From assembly GCF_009712035.1 (NCBI RefSeq), contig NZ_VILB01000007.1, positions 1 to 64,000 of the forward strand: a stretch of 64,000 nt of DNA, in the 5' to 3' direction. The stretch's first letter is position 1. Every line of letters starts with the position of its first letter. The notes below the pieces were generated by a model, which had not been told where the DNA came from, ran no database searches, and worked only from the letters and a program-made list of their open reading frames with translations. Positions 28,045-37,431 of this stretch are shown here, piece by piece. Both the position numbers and the translations under genes were made by a program. Source of the DNA: Anabaena sp. UHCC 0187 (GTDB lineage Bacteria > Cyanobacteriota > Cyanobacteriia > Cyanobacteriales > Nostocaceae).

Positions 28045-28962
28045 ATGATAACTCTATCTATTCTGGATGAAATAGCGAAATATTTAGAACAGCATGAAAA
28101 CTCAAAAAGGATTAAAAAATTAATATTCTCTGCTTGCAAAAATATTTGGGAGAATGATCAACATACCTTAGATAGATTTAAATTGCCAGAATTAATTCAA
28201 GAATTATGTAGTTTAAATCCAACGATAGATAACTTAAATTCTAGTTTATCTAGTGTGGTTAATACTCTTAATAAACCAGGGGAATATTCCATCGTTGCCG
28301 ATATTATTGTCAATGAAATCCAAAAATTATATCTCACATCTGATGAAGAAACAGGAATACTCTTAAAACAACCCCATCAAGAAGAAGAAACAGGAATAGT
28401 ATTACCGCAAAATAACCCCATACTTTCTTATCCTGAAAAAATATTATCAAATCCTATAAATAAACCGCCAAGTATTGCCAGAAAAGCTCAATATAATCCA
28501 TTTGATTTACGGCAAAATCTGATGAAATATACTAACCCACTGAGGGCTAAAATAATTTTATATTCAGCACTTTACAGGAAATTTACTTTCAATGAACAAG
28601 ACTGGTTTAAACTCAGGGGAGAAAAACTTGATAGTTTATTACAGAGATTATTTAATTCTTGTCCCACTCTCAGAGAACTAGAATCTAAACTCAATAATGC
28701 TGTTATATCTTTAGGTGAACCAGATGAAAATACTCAAGCAGCAGGTGCAATCATTCAAACTATGCGAAATTTATATAGTGAGATGCCAGCTAGTAGTAAC
28801 TCACAGCAATCAATTAACAGTTATTCATCTCCAGAAACTAGAACACTAGTTAATCCTAATCATCAAATTCCCCTCACTGATCTTGATGATTTCTATGATA
28901 ATAACGATGACGATAATAATACCTGTCAAGTGATAGTACCGCCGACACCAGATAGAAAATAA
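28045..28962 (+). CDS. Hypothetical protein with two copies of a helical domain
   Basis: A 305-residue soluble protein. Residues ~20-100 and ~180-260 are clearly related: both have a KRIKKLIFSACKNIW / LRAKIILYSALYRKF helix, then a block of the form LxxLxQxLxxxxPTIxxLxxxL with PTIDNLNSSL and PTLRELESKL, then LNKPGEY / LGEPDEN and an EIQKLY / TMRNLY end. A linker rich in Glu, Pro and Asn joins them, and the C-terminus is Asp/Asn-rich (DDFYDNNDDDNN). The ATG at 28045 follows GGAG and is preferred over the TTG at 28018. Function is unknown. It lies 59 bp before a pentapeptide-repeat gene, possibly in one operon. Confidence 0.75.
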   Translation: MITLSILDEIAKYLEQHENSKRIKKLIFSACKNIWENDQHTLDRFKLPELIQELCSLNPTIDNLNSSLSSVVNTLNKPGEYSIVADIIVNEIQKLYLTSDEETGILLKQPHQEEETGIVLPQNNPILSYPEKILSNPINKPPSIARKAQYNPFDLRQNLMKYTNPLRAKIILYSALYRKFTFNEQDWFKLRGEKLDSLLQRLFNSCPTLRELESKLNNAVISLGEPDENTQAAGAIIQTMRNLYSEMPASSNSQQSINSYSSPETRTLVNPNHQIPLTDLDDFYDNNDDDNNTCQVIVPPTPDRK

Positions 28963-29021
28963 TCAAGAAAAATTTCCACTATTATTGTGTTATTTTTGGG
29001 AAAATAATTGAGAGAAAAACT

Positions 29022-30014
29022 ATGGATGCTAAAGAACTTTTACAGCGATATGCAAATGGAGAAACAAAATTTATTGACGCAAATTTAAATGGGGTGAATC
29101 TGTTTGGTGTAGACTTGATTGGTATCGGTTTAAATCAGGCAAATTTATGTAATGCTATCCTCATTTTTAGCTATTTAAATCGGGCTATTCTCAACCAGGC
29201 AAATCTAACTTGTACAAACCTCGGTGGTGCGAACCTGAATCAAGCAAGTTTAATTAATGCTAACTTACATGATGCTGATTTACATGGTGCAACTTTGCAA
29301 AGTGCTGATTTGCGTAATGCTAATTTAACTTTAGCTGATTTGCTAGATGCTAACTTGATGAATGCTGATCTGCGTGGTGCTGATTTGAGTGGTGCTAACC
29401 TCACAGGTGCTTGTCTGCGGGGTGCTAACCTGCGAGAAGAAAAGAGAGCCTATTGTGCTACTCTCCGGGGTGCTAACCTGCATAAAGCTGATTTGCGGGG
29501 TGCTAATTTAACTGGTGCAGATTTAGCCAAGGTGAATCTGAGTGGTGCTAATTTAAGTGAGTCCATGCTGCGTGGTGCTAACCTCAGTGGTGCTAACCTC
29601 AGTGGGGCAATTTTAGAAGGTGCGGCTTTAACTGAGGCTAATTTAGAGGGTGCTAATTTGAATGGCGCTAACTTGATCAATGCTAGACTAGAACGAGCAA
29701 ATCTGAGTGAAGCGGAACTCGTTGGTGCGAACTTGCAAGGTGCAAGGATGCCCGATGCTAAACTAACTAAAGCTCAGATGAGTCGAGCTAATTTGAGTTT
29801 TACTAGGCTGAGTAAAGTAGATTTCAGTCGGGCTAACTTGCGCGAGGCTAATTTAACTGAAGCAGACTTAGTAGATGCCTATCTGGCCAGAACAGACTTG
29901 ACTGGTGCTAATTTAACTAAGGCAAGTTTGATTAGAGCGGAAATGAGTACCACAAATCTCACAGGTGCAAATTTGCGGGAAACAATTATGCCTGATGGCA
30001 CAATTAGTTATTAA
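29022..30014 (+). CDS. Pentapeptide-repeat protein
   Basis: Most of the 330 residues consist of A(D/N)LXX pentapeptides (ANLSGANLSGA, ADLRGADLSGANL), which fold as a right-handed quadrilateral beta helix. Some family members mimic DNA and bind gyrase, but most in cyanobacteria have no known role. The repeat run is interrupted once at about residue 140 by REEKRAYC. There is no signal peptide, so a cytoplasmic location is likely. GAGAGAAA precedes the ATG. Confidence 0.92.
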   Translation: MDAKELLQRYANGETKFIDANLNGVNLFGVDLIGIGLNQANLCNAILIFSYLNRAILNQANLTCTNLGGANLNQASLINANLHDADLHGATLQSADLRNANLTLADLLDANLMNADLRGADLSGANLTGACLRGANLREEKRAYCATLRGANLHKADLRGANLTGADLAKVNLSGANLSESMLRGANLSGANLSGAILEGAALTEANLEGANLNGANLINARLERANLSEAELVGANLQGARMPDAKLTKAQMSRANLSFTRLSKVDFSRANLREANLTEADLVDAYLARTDLTGANLTKASLIRAEMSTTNLTGANLRETIMPDGTISY

Positions 30015-30026
30015 AAATTGGCAAAT

Positions 30027-30887
30027 TTACCCATTTTTTTGAATTATGGAGTAACTTCTATTTTCCCAATTAAATGCTGTTTTCTTTCTCGAAAATCCAT
30101 CGTGATTTTGAAACAAAACAAAAGCCGCTACAGCTAACAAAAAATAGCCAAAATACTTTTGGAGTTTTTTACCATCAATAAACTGAGATAAATAAGCACC
30201 AAAAAAACTTCCTAAACTAGCAGCAATAATAAATGTTCCTACTAATGGCCAATCTAATTCAACTTGCCCCAAATACCCTAAAAACCCAGCTATAGCATTA
30301 ACAACTAGAATTAACAACGAAGTCCCAATTGCTTCTTTCATGGGAGTTCTCCCCAAAATAACTAAAGCTGGAACAATCGCAAATCCTCCCCCAACTCCTA
30401 TTAATCCCGTTAATATTCCTACTCCCAATCCTTCTGTTAGTAACCACAACCAGCAATATTTACAAACTGGGGCTGTATAAACTACATGAGGATTTGCTGG
30501 AGATTCCTTGGGGGATTTTTTACTACTACGCTGAATCATTAAACCTGCCGCTATCAGCATCATAATTGCAAACAGCAGCATTTGTAAACTGTCAGTAATA
30601 AATGGTAATCCCGCGATTTTTGCCCCTAAAAAAGCACCCAACATGGTAGCAGAACCAAAAATAGCTGCTTTTTTAAAATTGATATTTCCTTTTTGCCAAT
30701 GAGGTATGACACCAATTAAACTTACTGTACCAACAATTACTAAAGTCATCGCAATAGCTGGTTTAGTCGGTACTCCCATGACATACACTAAAATAGGTAA
30801 TGCTAAAACAGAGCCACCACCACCTATTAATCCTAAACTAATACCAATACCTGTTGCTAAAAAATGCCCTAATATCCATGTAAACAT
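30027..30887 (-). CDS. TauE/SafE (TSUP) family sulfite/sulfonate exporter
   Basis: A 286-residue membrane protein with about eight hydrophobic segments and the two internally repeated motifs GLIGGGGSVLALPILVYVMG and GLIGVGGGFAIVPALVILG typical of TauE/SafE transporters. These move sulfite, sulfonates or other sulfur compounds out of the cell. It is the last gene in the order MBL-fold dioxygenase, rhodanese, TauE, which together act on sulfide and persulfide. The exported substrate is inferred to be sulfite or thiosulfate. Confidence 0.9.
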   Translation of the reverse strand: MFTWILGHFLATGIGISLGLIGGGGSVLALPILVYVMGVPTKPAIAMTLVIVGTVSLIGVIPHWQKGNINFKKAAIFGSATMLGAFLGAKIAGLPFITDSLQMLLFAIMMLIAAGLMIQRSSKKSPKESPANPHVVYTAPVCKYCWLWLLTEGLGVGILTGLIGVGGGFAIVPALVILGRTPMKEAIGTSLLILVVNAIAGFLGYLGQVELDWPLVGTFIIAASLGSFFGAYLSQFIDGKKLQKYFGYFLLAVAAFVLFQNHDGFSRKKTAFNWENRSYSIIQKNG

Positions 30888-30932
30888 AATTTGTTATTCT
30901 TAATTAATTAATTAATTTACTTTCATTTCAGC

Positions 30933-31020
30933 AAATTGTAGGTTAGTTTGACATAATAAAACCCAACATTTAGAGGATTTTGTTGGGTTATGCTGCGACT
31001 TAACTCAACCTACACAATTT
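30933..31020. repeat. Large palindromic repeat (GTAGGTT/AACCTAC type, MITE-like)
   Basis: AAATTGTAGGTTA... and ...AACCTACACAATTT form an outer inverted repeat, and AAACCCAACA / TGTTGGGTT an inner stem. Similar GTAGGTTGGGTT palindromes are multicopy in cyanobacteria. It lies directly at the 3' end of the rhodanese gene and overlaps its stop codon by two bases, so it may act as a terminator or RNA-stabilising hairpin. Confidence 0.6.
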
Positions 31021-31558
31021 AGTTTTTCTGGTTATAGGGTAATTTAGCCAATAGCATTCCCATGGCACAGGTATTTGTTAATCCCGCAAATACTAATCCT
31101 GCCCCTACGAAGCCACTCAATATTAAAAACCAGGGAGAAACAAAAGCACCTAATATAGTTCCGGTAAATACTAATGAACCAGCGACAATTTGCACTTGAC
31201 GCATTAAGCTAATTGGAGCATTTTTATTGATTTGAGTTGGATATCCTGACTGTTTCCAAGCTGTAATTCCTCCTGCTAATTGTCTAAATTCTGTAAATCC
31301 AGAATTAACAAGTTTTTGGGCTACTTGGTTAGAACGATTTCCTGATTGACAGTAAATGATAATTTCTTTACCCTGGATTAAAGATACCTGTTCTGGCTGA
31401 AATTTAGAAAGGGGTAAAAGTTGCGCTTGGGGAATATGTTCTCCTCTATATTCTGAAGGTTCTCGAACATCTATTAAGTGGACTTTCTGTTGTTTAATTA
31501 ATTGCTGAACAGTAGCAACATCAACTAATTTTAATTTGGCGTTGATAGATGTAGTCAT
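31019..31558 (-). CDS. Rhodanese-domain protein with membrane tail (DUF2892)
   Basis: Residues ~8-110 form a rhodanese domain with the active-site cysteine in IIYCQSGNRS, which should carry a persulfide. The C-terminal ~55 residues hold two hydrophobic segments (VAGSLVFTGTILGAFVSPWF; GFVGAGLVFAGL) matching the DUF2892 inner-membrane module. Such fusions move sulfane sulfur between persulfide dioxygenase and exporters. It follows the MBL gene by 28 bp on the same strand. Confidence 0.9.
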   Translation of the reverse strand: MTTSINAKLKLVDVATVQQLIKQQKVHLIDVREPSEYRGEHIPQAQLLPLSKFQPEQVSLIQGKEIIIYCQSGNRSNQVAQKLVNSGFTEFRQLAGGITAWKQSGYPTQINKNAPISLMRQVQIVAGSLVFTGTILGAFVSPWFLILSGFVGAGLVFAGLTNTCAMGMLLAKLPYNQKN

Positions 31559-31586
31559 TTTATTACCTCTAATTTAATTGTGGATA

Positions 31587-32288
31587 CTAATTATTAACTA
31601 AAACTGCATTACCGCAACTTTCATTGGCTGGTACTGCTGCCATCATTTTTTTGGGATTTGGTAGGTTAAGATTGGACATTAATTGGATAAAACTATCGCG
31701 GTTATGTCCTTTAAATCGGGGATTATGTTGTTTTTCTTCCCCAATTGTGGAAACTGTAAAACCTTGATAATCATGTCCTGGATAAACTAGGGTTTTATCG
31801 GGAAGAGTAAACAATTTTTGGGTGACGACATCAAATAAAGTTCCAGCATTTCCACTTTGAAAATCAGTTCTTCCACAACCACGAATTAATAAAGAATCTC
31901 CTGTAAATAATCTTTCGTGATTGACTAAATACGCTGTATGACTGTCTGTATGTCCTGGTGTGGAAATAGCTTGGATAACTACTCCATCTAGTTGTATAAT
32001 CTCTTTATCTTTAATTTGTTTGTCAGCACAGATAACAGGTGCATTTTCGGGAACAATTCCCAAACATCCAGTTAATTGGCGTAATTTACCTGTACCAGTG
32101 ATGTGATCGGCATGAATATGACTCTCAAAACAGTACTGCAGTACCAGTCCTAATTCCTTAATTAGTTGTAAATCTCGTTCTACCTGTTCCCATACAGGAT
32201 CTATGAGTATTGCTGCTCTTGTATTTTCGTCAGCAATTAGGTATGTATATGTACTTGAGTCTTGATCAAAAAGTTGGCGGAATAACAT
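31587..32288 (-). CDS. MBL-fold persulfide dioxygenase-like hydrolase (ETHE1/Blh type)
   Basis: The 233-residue metallo-beta-lactamase-fold protein has the ETHE1 metal motif HIHADHITG, TPGHTDSHTAY, the GD of LFTGDSLLIRGCGRTDFQSG and YPGHDYQG. GRTDFQ is diagnostic of persulfide dioxygenases and their Blh relatives, which oxidise glutathione persulfide to sulfite using one Fe(II). First gene of the operon with rhodanese and TauE, divergent from an ArsR regulator. Confidence 0.92.
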   Translation of the reverse strand: MLFRQLFDQDSSTYTYLIADENTRAAILIDPVWEQVERDLQLIKELGLVLQYCFESHIHADHITGTGKLRQLTGCLGIVPENAPVICADKQIKDKEIIQLDGVVIQAISTPGHTDSHTAYLVNHERLFTGDSLLIRGCGRTDFQSGNAGTLFDVVTQKLFTLPDKTLVYPGHDYQGFTVSTIGEEKQHNPRFKGHNRDSFIQLMSNLNLPNPKKMMAAVPANESCGNAVLVNN

Positions 32289-32372
32289 TTTTTTACAAAG
32301 TTTGTTATTTATTCATGATATAACCATATAGTAGAATAGTCAACAGAAACATCCAAATATTTTAAATTTTCT
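32289..32372. promoter_or_regulatory. Divergent promoter/operator of the sulfur island
   Basis: The 84-bp AT-rich space between the divergent MBL gene and arsR-type gene must hold both promoters and the repressor operator. TATTCATGATATAACCATATA is an imperfect inverted-repeat candidate; a definite operator cannot be fixed by eye. Confidence 0.45.
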
Positions 32373-32705
32373 ATGTCAGACATATTTCCCGGCGCTCTTA
32401 GCCAAGTTGCAGATTATTTCAAAGTGCTGTCAGAAGTCAGCAGGTTACAGGTATTATGTTGTTTGAAAACTGGTGCGAAGAACGTCACTGAAATTATTAC
32501 GGAGACTGGATTAGGCCAGGCTAATGTTTCTAAGCATCTTAAAGTTTTAGCACAGGCGGGTATTGTCAAAAGAACGCCCGAAGGAGTCAGTGTAATTTAC
32601 GAGATAGCTGATCCTATTCTATTTCAATTGTGTGACTTAGTGTGCGATCGCTTGCAAGTTAGACTCGAAGAACAAACCAAGCAGTTAGAAAAATTTAAGC
32701 TATAA
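32373..32705 (+). CDS. ArsR-family transcriptional repressor (BigR/SqrR-like persulfide sensor)
   Basis: A 110-residue winged-helix protein with recognition helix LGQANVSKHLKVLAQAGIVK. Metal-binding ELCVCDL motifs of ArsR/SmtB are absent. Instead there are cysteines in helix 2 (VLCCLKTG, residues 29-30) and in the last helix (LCDLVCDRL), the positions used for thiol disulfide or polysulfide sensing in BigR/SqrR. Divergent from a persulfide dioxygenase operon, so it most likely represses that operon until sulfide stress. Confidence 0.87.
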   Translation: MSDIFPGALSQVADYFKVLSEVSRLQVLCCLKTGAKNVTEIITETGLGQANVSKHLKVLAQAGIVKRTPEGVSVIYEIADPILFQLCDLVCDRLQVRLEEQTKQLEKFKL

Positions 32706-32763
32706 GAGAGAAAAATCAAACAACAGCAAACCAAAAAGCCAAGGCAAAACCAAAACCCCAGCA

Positions 32764-32806
32764 AAACAGGGAACAATCCCAGGAATGGAATCACAGTTCC
32801 CTGTTT
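32764..32806. terminator. Convergent terminator between arsR-type gene and hemA
   Basis: AAACAGGGAAC and GTTCCCTGTTT form an 11-bp perfect stem with a 21-nt loop between two converging genes. A short T run follows on the plus strand. Confidence 0.65.
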
Positions 32807-32816
32807 CTTGATGATT

Positions 32817-34103
32817 TCAGCTAAACTGTTCCTCAGCGTCCAAATTAAATAACATTTGCAGAGTTTGCATACATCGTCTTCTAGCTTCCACATCTTGCTG
32901 GGCGCGTAATTGCACCATCGGATCATGGAGAATCTTATTTACTATTCCCCTTGTCAAAGCCTCAATTACCTCTTGATGCTTTTCGCCAAATTCCGAACCC
33001 AAACGAGATAAAGCCTTTTCTAATTCCTGTTCGCGGATAGTTTCGATTTTATTGCGGAGAGAACTAATAGTAGATACAGTTTCTAAACTTCGCCACCAAA
33101 TATCAAAAGCTTCAACTTCCTCATCTAAAATCTTCTCAGCTTCCTGCGCCATTTGCCGGCGACTTTCATAATTTTGGGCGACAACCGCCTTCAAATCATC
33201 AACATTAAAAGCCTTGACATTGGCCAAATCATTGACATCTGCATCCACATTCCGGGGGACAGAAATATCAAATATCATCAATTGTTGATTGGGTTCTAAC
33301 ACCGTTTCTAACTTGGCGCGATCTAAAATGGGTTCAGTGGAAGAAGTGCTAGTAAAAACTATATCACTAGCGGCAATCACTGACATCATTTCTGGCAGCA
33401 AATGGATTTGGATAGGTTGTTCTGGGAACAACTTCGCCAATTCTTCAGCCCTTGTGCGGGAACGATTAACAATACTAATTTGAGTTGCACCTTTAGAAAT
33501 CAGGTGTTGTACCAGCAACCGGGACATTTTCCCAGCACCGAGAATAGACACCCGATAAGTAGATAAATTTTCTACCTTCATCTGTGCTAATTCCACAGCG
33601 GCCGAACTGATAGAAACCGCACCAGTGCCAATACTGGTTTCCGTGCGAACCCGTTTACCTGCCGTTAAAGCTTGTTTAAATAACCGATTTAAAATGGTTT
33701 TTATCCCATTAAATTGTTGTCCGAGTTTGTGGGTATTCTTAACTTGAGCGAGAATTTGACCTTCACCCAAAACCAGGCTATCTAAACCACCCGCAACCCG
33801 TAAAATATGGGTGATAGCATCAGTATGCAGCAACATAAACAAATGATGTCGCAAAGACATAATCGGCAATTTGCTATGTTCAGAAAGGAACTGAGTCACC
33901 TCATGAATTCCTTGGGTAGTTTCGTTACTAACGATATAAATTTCTAAGCGGTTACAAGTGCTGAGAATAGCAACTTCATCAACATGAGGATAACTCAGAA
34001 GTTGGGCGATCGCACTTTCAATTTGAGGTTCAGGAATACTTAATTTTTCTCTAACTTCGACTGGGGCTGTTTTATGGCTTAACCCCACCACTGCAATATT
34101 CAT
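32817..34103 (-). CDS. hemA: Glutamyl-tRNA reductase
   Basis: Reduces Glu-tRNA to glutamate-1-semialdehyde with NADPH, the first step of C5-pathway tetrapyrrole synthesis for chlorophyll, heme and bilins. The catalytic cysteine lies in the STCNRLEIY motif near residue 50, the NADPH-binding Rossmann segment is [13 protein letters not shown] (~183), and the C-terminal dimerization domain is complete. Length 428 is typical. An unusually long structured leader precedes it (see the IS200/IS605-like remnant). Confidence 0.97.
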   Translation of the reverse strand: MNIAVVGLSHKTAPVEVREKLSIPEPQIESAIAQLLSYPHVDEVAILSTCNRLEIYIVSNETTQGIHEVTQFLSEHSKLPIMSLRHHLFMLLHTDAITHILRVAGGLDSLVLGEGQILAQVKNTHKLGQQFNGIKTILNRLFKQALTAGKRVRTETSIGTGAVSISSAAVELAQMKVENLSTYRVSILGAGKMSRLLVQHLISKGATQISIVNRSRTRAEELAKLFPEQPIQIHLLPEMMSVIAASDIVFTSTSSTEPILDRAKLETVLEPNQQLMIFDISVPRNVDADVNDLANVKAFNVDDLKAVVAQNYESRRQMAQEAEKILDEEVEAFDIWWRSLETVSTISSLRNKIETIREQELEKALSRLGSEFGEKHQEVIEALTRGIVNKILHDPMVQLRAQQDVEARRRCMQTLQMLFNLDAEEQFS

Positions 34104-34149
34104 AAGACCTTACGGTAAGTGGGAAACTCAGTCACTTTAGTGCTGAGAG

Positions 34150-34592
34150 GGAAACGACTCGTGCGGTTTTAACCGCTTCATTACCGCCTTGGAGTTGAGA
34201 AATTCGGGGTACTTTTGTGATGTACTTTCAACGGGACAATTACCGATTCAAATTTTCCAACTCTGTACGCATAATGTTTTGCACGTGATGTGCCTCCCAT
34301 TTCTGGGGTAATGTTAGCTTAGACCTGTTATAAGAGCTTGTTAGGCTGGCAACACTGTTCCAGTGACCTTAGAACTGTTTAATCACAAGCGACAGAGCGG
34401 GGAACTAGTGAAGCAGCGCGGTCTTGGGGGTTTCCCCCATGAGCGACTGCTGAACCCCGAAGGGGCTACGCATTCCCAGGTGTCGTGACTCAAATAACGG
34501 CTACCCTTCGACTACACTTAGGGTGGTCTGGTCAGTACGGCTTGCTTGATTACTCTTACAAGCCCAGTCCCTTTAGGGCTGGGTTACTGACT
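34150..34592 (+). mobile_element. IS200/IS605-like remnant with structured (omega-RNA-like) sequence
   Basis: This ~440-bp block is GC-richer than its surroundings and full of hairpins: GCGGTTTTAACCGC near 34163, CACTGTTCCAGTG near 34352, GGGGGTTTCCCCC near 34425, CCCCGAAGGGG near 34456, and a terminal AAGCCCAGTCCCTTTAGGGC pairing into GGGCTGGG, followed by TTACTGAC (34560-34592). Such a final hairpin is typical of the right end of IS200/IS605 elements carrying TnpB or IscB. One plus frame (NTVPVTLELFNHKRQSGE...) could be a residual TnpB C-terminus. No transposase ORF survives. It could equally be a stand-alone HEARO/omega-RNA element; identification is tentative. Confidence 0.45.
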
Positions 34593-34741
34593 TCTTAAAT
34601 AGGTAATTGGTTAGGTGTCAGTTGTCAGTTGTTAGTAGACTATCAATAACTAATTGACGGATATAAATTGACCAAAAACTCTAAAATACAAAGTTTTTAG
34701 ATTTTCACAACCTGTCAAATTTACTTTGACAGACTACTAAT

Positions 34742-34781
34742 AACAATGGACTACTGACCACTGACCACTGACTACTGACTA
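34742..34781. repeat. Short tandemly repeated heptamers (CTGACCA / CTGACTA)
   Basis: ACTACTGACCACTGACCACTG followed by ACTACTGACTA is an STRR in the short spacer just after the glpX stop on the minus strand. Confidence 0.65.
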
Positions 34782-34785
34782 ATTA

Positions 34786-35823
34786 CTACCGCAATTGAAT
34801 AACTTGAGGTTCGTCAACCAAGTGAACTGTATCCACAAACCGAGCGGTTTTAGATTGGCTAGAAATAACCAAACTTTGGGTTCTAATTCCACCGTGGAAG
34901 AAGCGCACACCATCCATCAGAGTTCCAGGAGTGATACCGCAACCAGCAAATAGCACTGTTTCACCAGAAGCTAATTCATTAGCGTTATAAACCTTGTCTC
35001 CATCAGTAATACCCATTTCGTTTAGACGGGCAAGATTACCTTCTCTGCTTTCACCAATCAAACCAGTTTGGACAACGGCTGGATCATAAATTAATTGTCC
35101 TTGGAAGTGTCCACCCAAGCAGCGTAAAGCCGCAGCAGAAATTACACCTTCGGGAGCAGCACCGATACCCATTAAAGCATGAATATTAGTACCAGCGAAA
35201 GCGCAACAGATAGCAGCAGAAACGTCACCATCACTGATCAGTCTTACTCTAGCGCCAGCGGTGCGGATTTCTTGAATCAGGTCTTTGTGACGGGGACGAT
35301 CCATGACTACTACTACCAATTCTTCAATAGAACGGTTTAAGCATTCAGAAAGGATTTTTAGGTTTTCTGTAGCGGATTTGTTGATATCCACAAGACCTTT
35401 AGCCGCTGGTGGTGCAGCGAGTTTCTTCATGTAGAAGTCAGGAGCAGCAAATAAACCGCCCTTTTCGGAAATTGCCAAAACTGCCATAGAGCCATTTTGA
35501 CCGTAAGCAACTAGGTTAGTACCTTCGCAAGGGTCAACAGCAATGTCAATTTCTACGAGTTCTTCAATATTACAGACACTAGCAGCATTAGGTTGAGTAC
35601 AGATACCAACTTCTTCACCAATGTAAAGCATAGGAGCTTCGTCCCGTTCGCCTTCACCGATGACGATGCGACCACGCATATGGATTTTGTTCATCCGTTC
35701 GCGCATGGCTTCCACTGCTACTTGGTCAGCAATGTTCTTTTCGCCCTTACCCATCCACTTAGAAGAAGCGATCGCTGCTTGCTCAACTACTTCTATAATC
35801 TCTAACCCAAGAGTATTTTCCAC
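34786..35823 (-). CDS. glpX: Class II fructose-1,6-/sedoheptulose-1,7-bisphosphatase
   Basis: The dual FBPase/SBPase of the cyanobacterial Calvin cycle. The 345-residue protein shows the class II motifs [41 protein letters not shown] and [17 protein letters not shown]. It provides the metal and phosphate sites needed to hydrolyse the C1 phosphate. Located upstream of hemA on the same strand but separated by 680 bp including the IS-like remnant, so co-transcription is doubtful. Confidence 0.96.
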   Translation of the reverse strand: MENTLGLEIIEVVEQAAIASSKWMGKGEKNIADQVAVEAMRERMNKIHMRGRIVIGEGERDEAPMLYIGEEVGICTQPNAASVCNIEELVEIDIAVDPCEGTNLVAYGQNGSMAVLAISEKGGLFAAPDFYMKKLAAPPAAKGLVDINKSATENLKILSECLNRSIEELVVVVMDRPRHKDLIQEIRTAGARVRLISDGDVSAAICCAFAGTNIHALMGIGAAPEGVISAAALRCLGGHFQGQLIYDPAVVQTGLIGESREGNLARLNEMGITDGDKVYNANELASGETVLFAGCGITPGTLMDGVRFFHGGIRTQSLVISSQSKTARFVDTVHLVDEPQVIQLR

Positions 35824-36071
35824 GAGTATCCCCTTTAAATTACTTGTCTTAGCGTCGTTTGATTAGCTATTTCAGTTTTCAAGTTTACCAAAGTGCGGAT
35901 ACATATTGGCAAAAAGTCTTGACTAGCAACTGTGTTAAGTTTTGCAACCAAGGCAGCAGCGCAAATTCTTAAATATAAAGGCAGAAATTACTATAACAAT
36001 TGAGTAAATGCGCCTAGCAAGTTAAAATATTTATGGTGACAGCCTCTCCACTGTTCCTTATGAGGCTTTAT

Positions 36072-36629
36072 ATGGCAGCAAATCTCAAACAAATAGCCAA
36101 GTACCTAGATAATCTTGGTTGGGACTACCGTTTTGATGAAGAAGAAGACCGAATTATTACAGGTGTCGAAGCTGAAAACATCGAGGATTTTCTGATAGTT
36201 GTCCAACTGGATGAAGAAGGGAAATTTTTCCGGCTATTTGCACCCCAAGTTTTGGCGGAAGTAAAAGACCATCCCCACAAAGACGCTATCCTCCAGACTA
36301 TGCTGGCCATTTCCTGGGAAACCAAAATGCTGCAATGGGAATATGATCCATCCGATGGTGAAATCCGCGCTATCATCGAATTTCCCCTGGAAGACTCCCT
36401 GCTCACCGAAAGACAATTTAACCGTTGTCTGAGCGGATTAATCCAAATCGTGGATACCATTGCCCTGCCGCGTTTGCAAGAGGTGATGGAAACAGGAGCA
36501 GATCCGGGAAATATGGATTTAGGAGAAAGATTATTGTTGAGTATTCAAGAACAAGCTCCTGGATTATTAGAACTCCTAGAAAAAGCCATGGAAGCGCGGA
36601 AAAAGCGGGGTAGTTTTGCCGATGAATAA
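36072..36629 (+). CDS. YbjN domain-containing protein
   Basis: A 185-residue acidic cytoplasmic protein conserved in cyanobacteria. IAKYLDNLGWDYRFDEEEDRIITG begins the YbjN/DUF1821 fold, which resembles type III secretion chaperones. No enzymatic motif is apparent. The ATG at 36072 (MAANLKQ) is chosen because homology starts there; upstream in-frame starts at 36033 and 36060 add non-conserved residues. Function in cyanobacteria is unknown. Confidence 0.85.
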   Translation: MAANLKQIAKYLDNLGWDYRFDEEEDRIITGVEAENIEDFLIVVQLDEEGKFFRLFAPQVLAEVKDHPHKDAILQTMLAISWETKMLQWEYDPSDGEIRAIIEFPLEDSLLTERQFNRCLSGLIQIVDTIALPRLQEVMETGADPGNMDLGERLLLSIQEQAPGLLELLEKAMEARKKRGSFADE

Positions 36630-36707
36630 AGCGGATCACTACTGAAATCGCTAAACTGCAAAGTGATAACCTGATCATATACTGAAATTTTGTAAGGCTG
36701 GATTTTT

Positions 36708-37352
36708 ATGACATCCTATGCAACCTCCTCTGCTAAAGCAGAAATGAGTGAACTCCGGCGGTTAAAAAGCTTATTACCCCCAGAATTGCAAAGTTGGGTA
36801 ACAGTTGAAGGCACAACAGAGGTTAATCCATCCCTGATTCGTTGTGAAGAAATTGGTAAAGACCAAGTAGAAATTCAAATTGACTTGGTAAAATGGGATG
36901 CTTTAGCAATGGATCAGCGTAATTTGCTGTTCTGGCACGAAGTTGCTCGCGTGCAAAACGACACCATTCCCAAAGATGGTTGGGAAATGGCAGCACTGGC
37001 CATTGGTTTAGGTGGTGCTGTGGGTGAATTATGGGTACAGGATGGCTTATTGCTGGTATTAGCAATGGCACTTTGTGGCGTTTCTGGTTGGAGATTATAT
37101 CAAAAAAATAATGGGGATAAACAAGTTAAAGAATTGTTAGATGCTGACGAAAAAGCGATCGCTCTAGCCACCCGCTTTGGTTATAGTTTACCCAACGCCT
37201 ATAAAAGTCTTGGTAGTGCCTTAAAGACTTTAGTGGAAAACACTCCTAGCAAACGTCAGCGTTCTCGATATGAAGCTAGATTGTCTGCTCTTAAACGCAG
37301 CGCTAACAAAGCCAAAGCTAAATCTAGAGATGGAGATTCTGGGGAACTGTAG
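36708..37352 (+). CDS. DUF3318 membrane-associated protein
   Basis: A 214-residue protein with an N-terminal domain containing the conserved LFWHEVARVQNDTIP segment, then two adjacent hydrophobic segments (MAALAIGLGGAVGELWVQDG; LLLVLAMALCGVSGW) and a basic C-terminus. This order matches the cyanobacterial DUF3318 family, of unknown function. It follows the YbjN gene by 78 bp on the same strand. Confidence 0.85.
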   Translation: MTSYATSSAKAEMSELRRLKSLLPPELQSWVTVEGTTEVNPSLIRCEEIGKDQVEIQIDLVKWDALAMDQRNLLFWHEVARVQNDTIPKDGWEMAALAIGLGGAVGELWVQDGLLLVLAMALCGVSGWRLYQKNNGDKQVKELLDADEKAIALATRFGYSLPNAYKSLGSALKTLVENTPSKRQRSRYEARLSALKRSANKAKAKSRDGDSGEL

Positions 37353-37431
37353 AATTTCGATAGTTAGTGGGGTGGGCTATACCCAACCCACAAAAATATG
37401 TATAGCAGATAATTGTAGATTTTTGATCATA

